Shown here piece by piece: positions 6,740 through 6,881 of a stretch of DNA of 6,881 nt. Source of the stretch: CAXYVC01 sp964292295 (GTDB lineage: Bacteria; Acidobacteriota; Holophagae; Holophagales; Holophagaceae); contig CAXYVC010000134.1 in NCBI GenBank assembly GCA_964292295.1, positions 1 through 6,881 of the forward strand, in the 5' to 3' direction. The translations under genes and the position numbers were made by a program. How positions within the stretch are numbered: the first letter of the stretch is position 1; the number at the start of each line of letters is the position of its first letter. The notes beneath the pieces were generated by a model, which was given only the letters and a program-made list of their open reading frames with translations, was not told the origin of the DNA and ran no database searches.

Positions 6740-6745
6740 GCGCCT

Positions 6746-6782
6746 CTAAGATAGCCCCAACATGATGCCTGTCAACTAAGAT
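6746..6782 (-). repeat. Pair of ATCTTAG direct repeats flanking the clpB promoter
   Basis: The minus-strand heptamer ATCTTAG occurs at 6776-6782, immediately upstream of the -35 box, and at 6746-6752, overlapping the -10 box. The copies are 30 bp apart start to start, close to three helical turns, so both would face the same side of the DNA. This could be a regulator's double site. One such pair in about 150 bases is not improbable by chance. Confidence 0.35.
6748..6775 (-). promoter_or_regulatory. Sigma-70-type promoter of clpB
   Basis: On the minus strand a perfect TTGACA (6770-6775) is followed after 16 bases by TATCTT (6748-6753; 4 of 6). Predicted transcription starts near 6741, giving a leader of only about 13 bases that includes the GGAGGT site. 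An A-rich tract just upstream of the -35 (minus-strand AAAAAA near 6782-6787) may act as an UP element. I see neither a CIRCE inverted repeat nor a sigma-32-like CCCCAT box, so heat-shock control is not evident by those routes. Confidence 0.7.
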
Positions 6783-6828
6783 TTTTTAAGCATGTATATC
6801 ACCCATTTTTTTGGGGGGGGTATCGATT

Positions 6829-6856
6829 AAAAACGCCCCCCCCGATGGCGGGGGGG
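6829..6856 (-). terminator. Intrinsic terminator of an upstream gene lying beyond the right edge
   Basis: On the minus strand an 8-bp perfect stem (CCCCCCCG / CGGGGGGG) closes a CCAT loop and is followed, after GCG, by TTTTT. That is the classic form of a factor-independent terminator for leftward transcription. It would end a gene to the right of the window and insulate clpB from it. The long C and G runs make the exact base count uncertain if the read quality is poor here. Confidence 0.7.
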
Positions 6857-6859
6857 TCA

Positions 6860-6876
6860 GGGGGGGGGGGGGGGGG
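6860..6876. repeat. 17-base G homopolymer at the right end of the window
   Basis: Seventeen consecutive G residues lie five bases from the end, preceded by another G run (6850-6856) separated by TCA. Runs of this length could fold as a G-quadruplex. They are also a known artefact of two-colour sequencing chemistry at read or contig ends. The true sequence here should be treated as uncertain. Confidence 0.6.
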
Positions 6877-6881
6877 TCCCC

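Noticed and set aside
6776..6820. CIRCE or sigma-32 heat-shock element upstream of clpB
   Set aside because: No TTAGCACTC/GAGTGCTAA inverted repeat and no CTTGAA with CCCCAT spacing is present on either strand.
6801..6820. Plus-strand terminator from CCC-T7-G8
   Set aside because: The possible stem is only 3-4 bp and the T-run lies in the loop rather than after the stem.

Overview
The window is GC-rich (about 70% by eye, with G/C favoured at third codon positions). It holds five intact genes, all on the minus strand and tightly packed. The right-hand 110 bases are very different: AT-rich stretches alternating with long G or C homopolymers. The genes are typical of a free-living bacterium. 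The high GC, the pairing of response regulators with an HD-GYP output, and the long-insert form of HD-GYP would fit Acidobacteriota (Holophaga/Geothrix-like) or a Myxococcota/Deltaproteobacteria-like lineage. That placement is inference and weakly held.

Reading in the direction of transcription (right to left): the right end holds a minus-strand intrinsic terminator (6829-6856), which probably ends an unseen upstream gene. Next comes a good sigma-70-type promoter (6748-6775) framed by two copies of a 7-bp direct repeat, then a strong ribosome binding site and clpB (4155-6728), the protein disaggregase. An 84-base gap after clpB carries a candidate promoter, a near-perfect 16-bp palindrome and a possible 7-codon leader ORF. 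These lead into a compact four-gene run. It consists of a receiver + HD-GYP response regulator (2652-4070), a second response regulator with a GAF-like C-terminal part (1743-2642), nagZ (710-1729) and clpP (77-673). Gaps in this run are 9, 13 and 36 bases, so it is probably one operon.

The two regulators are tandem paralogues. By hand count they share about 57% identity, without gaps, over their first 146 residues, and then carry unrelated output domains. The HD-GYP protein is predicted to hydrolyse cyclic di-GMP and has an insertion of roughly 110 residues inside the catalytic domain. NagZ acts in peptidoglycan recycling. ClpP is the proteolytic core of Clp proteases, but no clpX start lies in the 76 bases downstream of it. 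ClpB and ClpP both serve protein quality control, and the signalling pair and a wall-recycling enzyme lie between them. No mobile element, CRISPR array, tRNA or rRNA was seen. I found no clearly undescribed system. The points most worth checking are the regulator pair, the palindrome/leader region, the ClpB pore-loop variant and the repeats at the clpB promoter.
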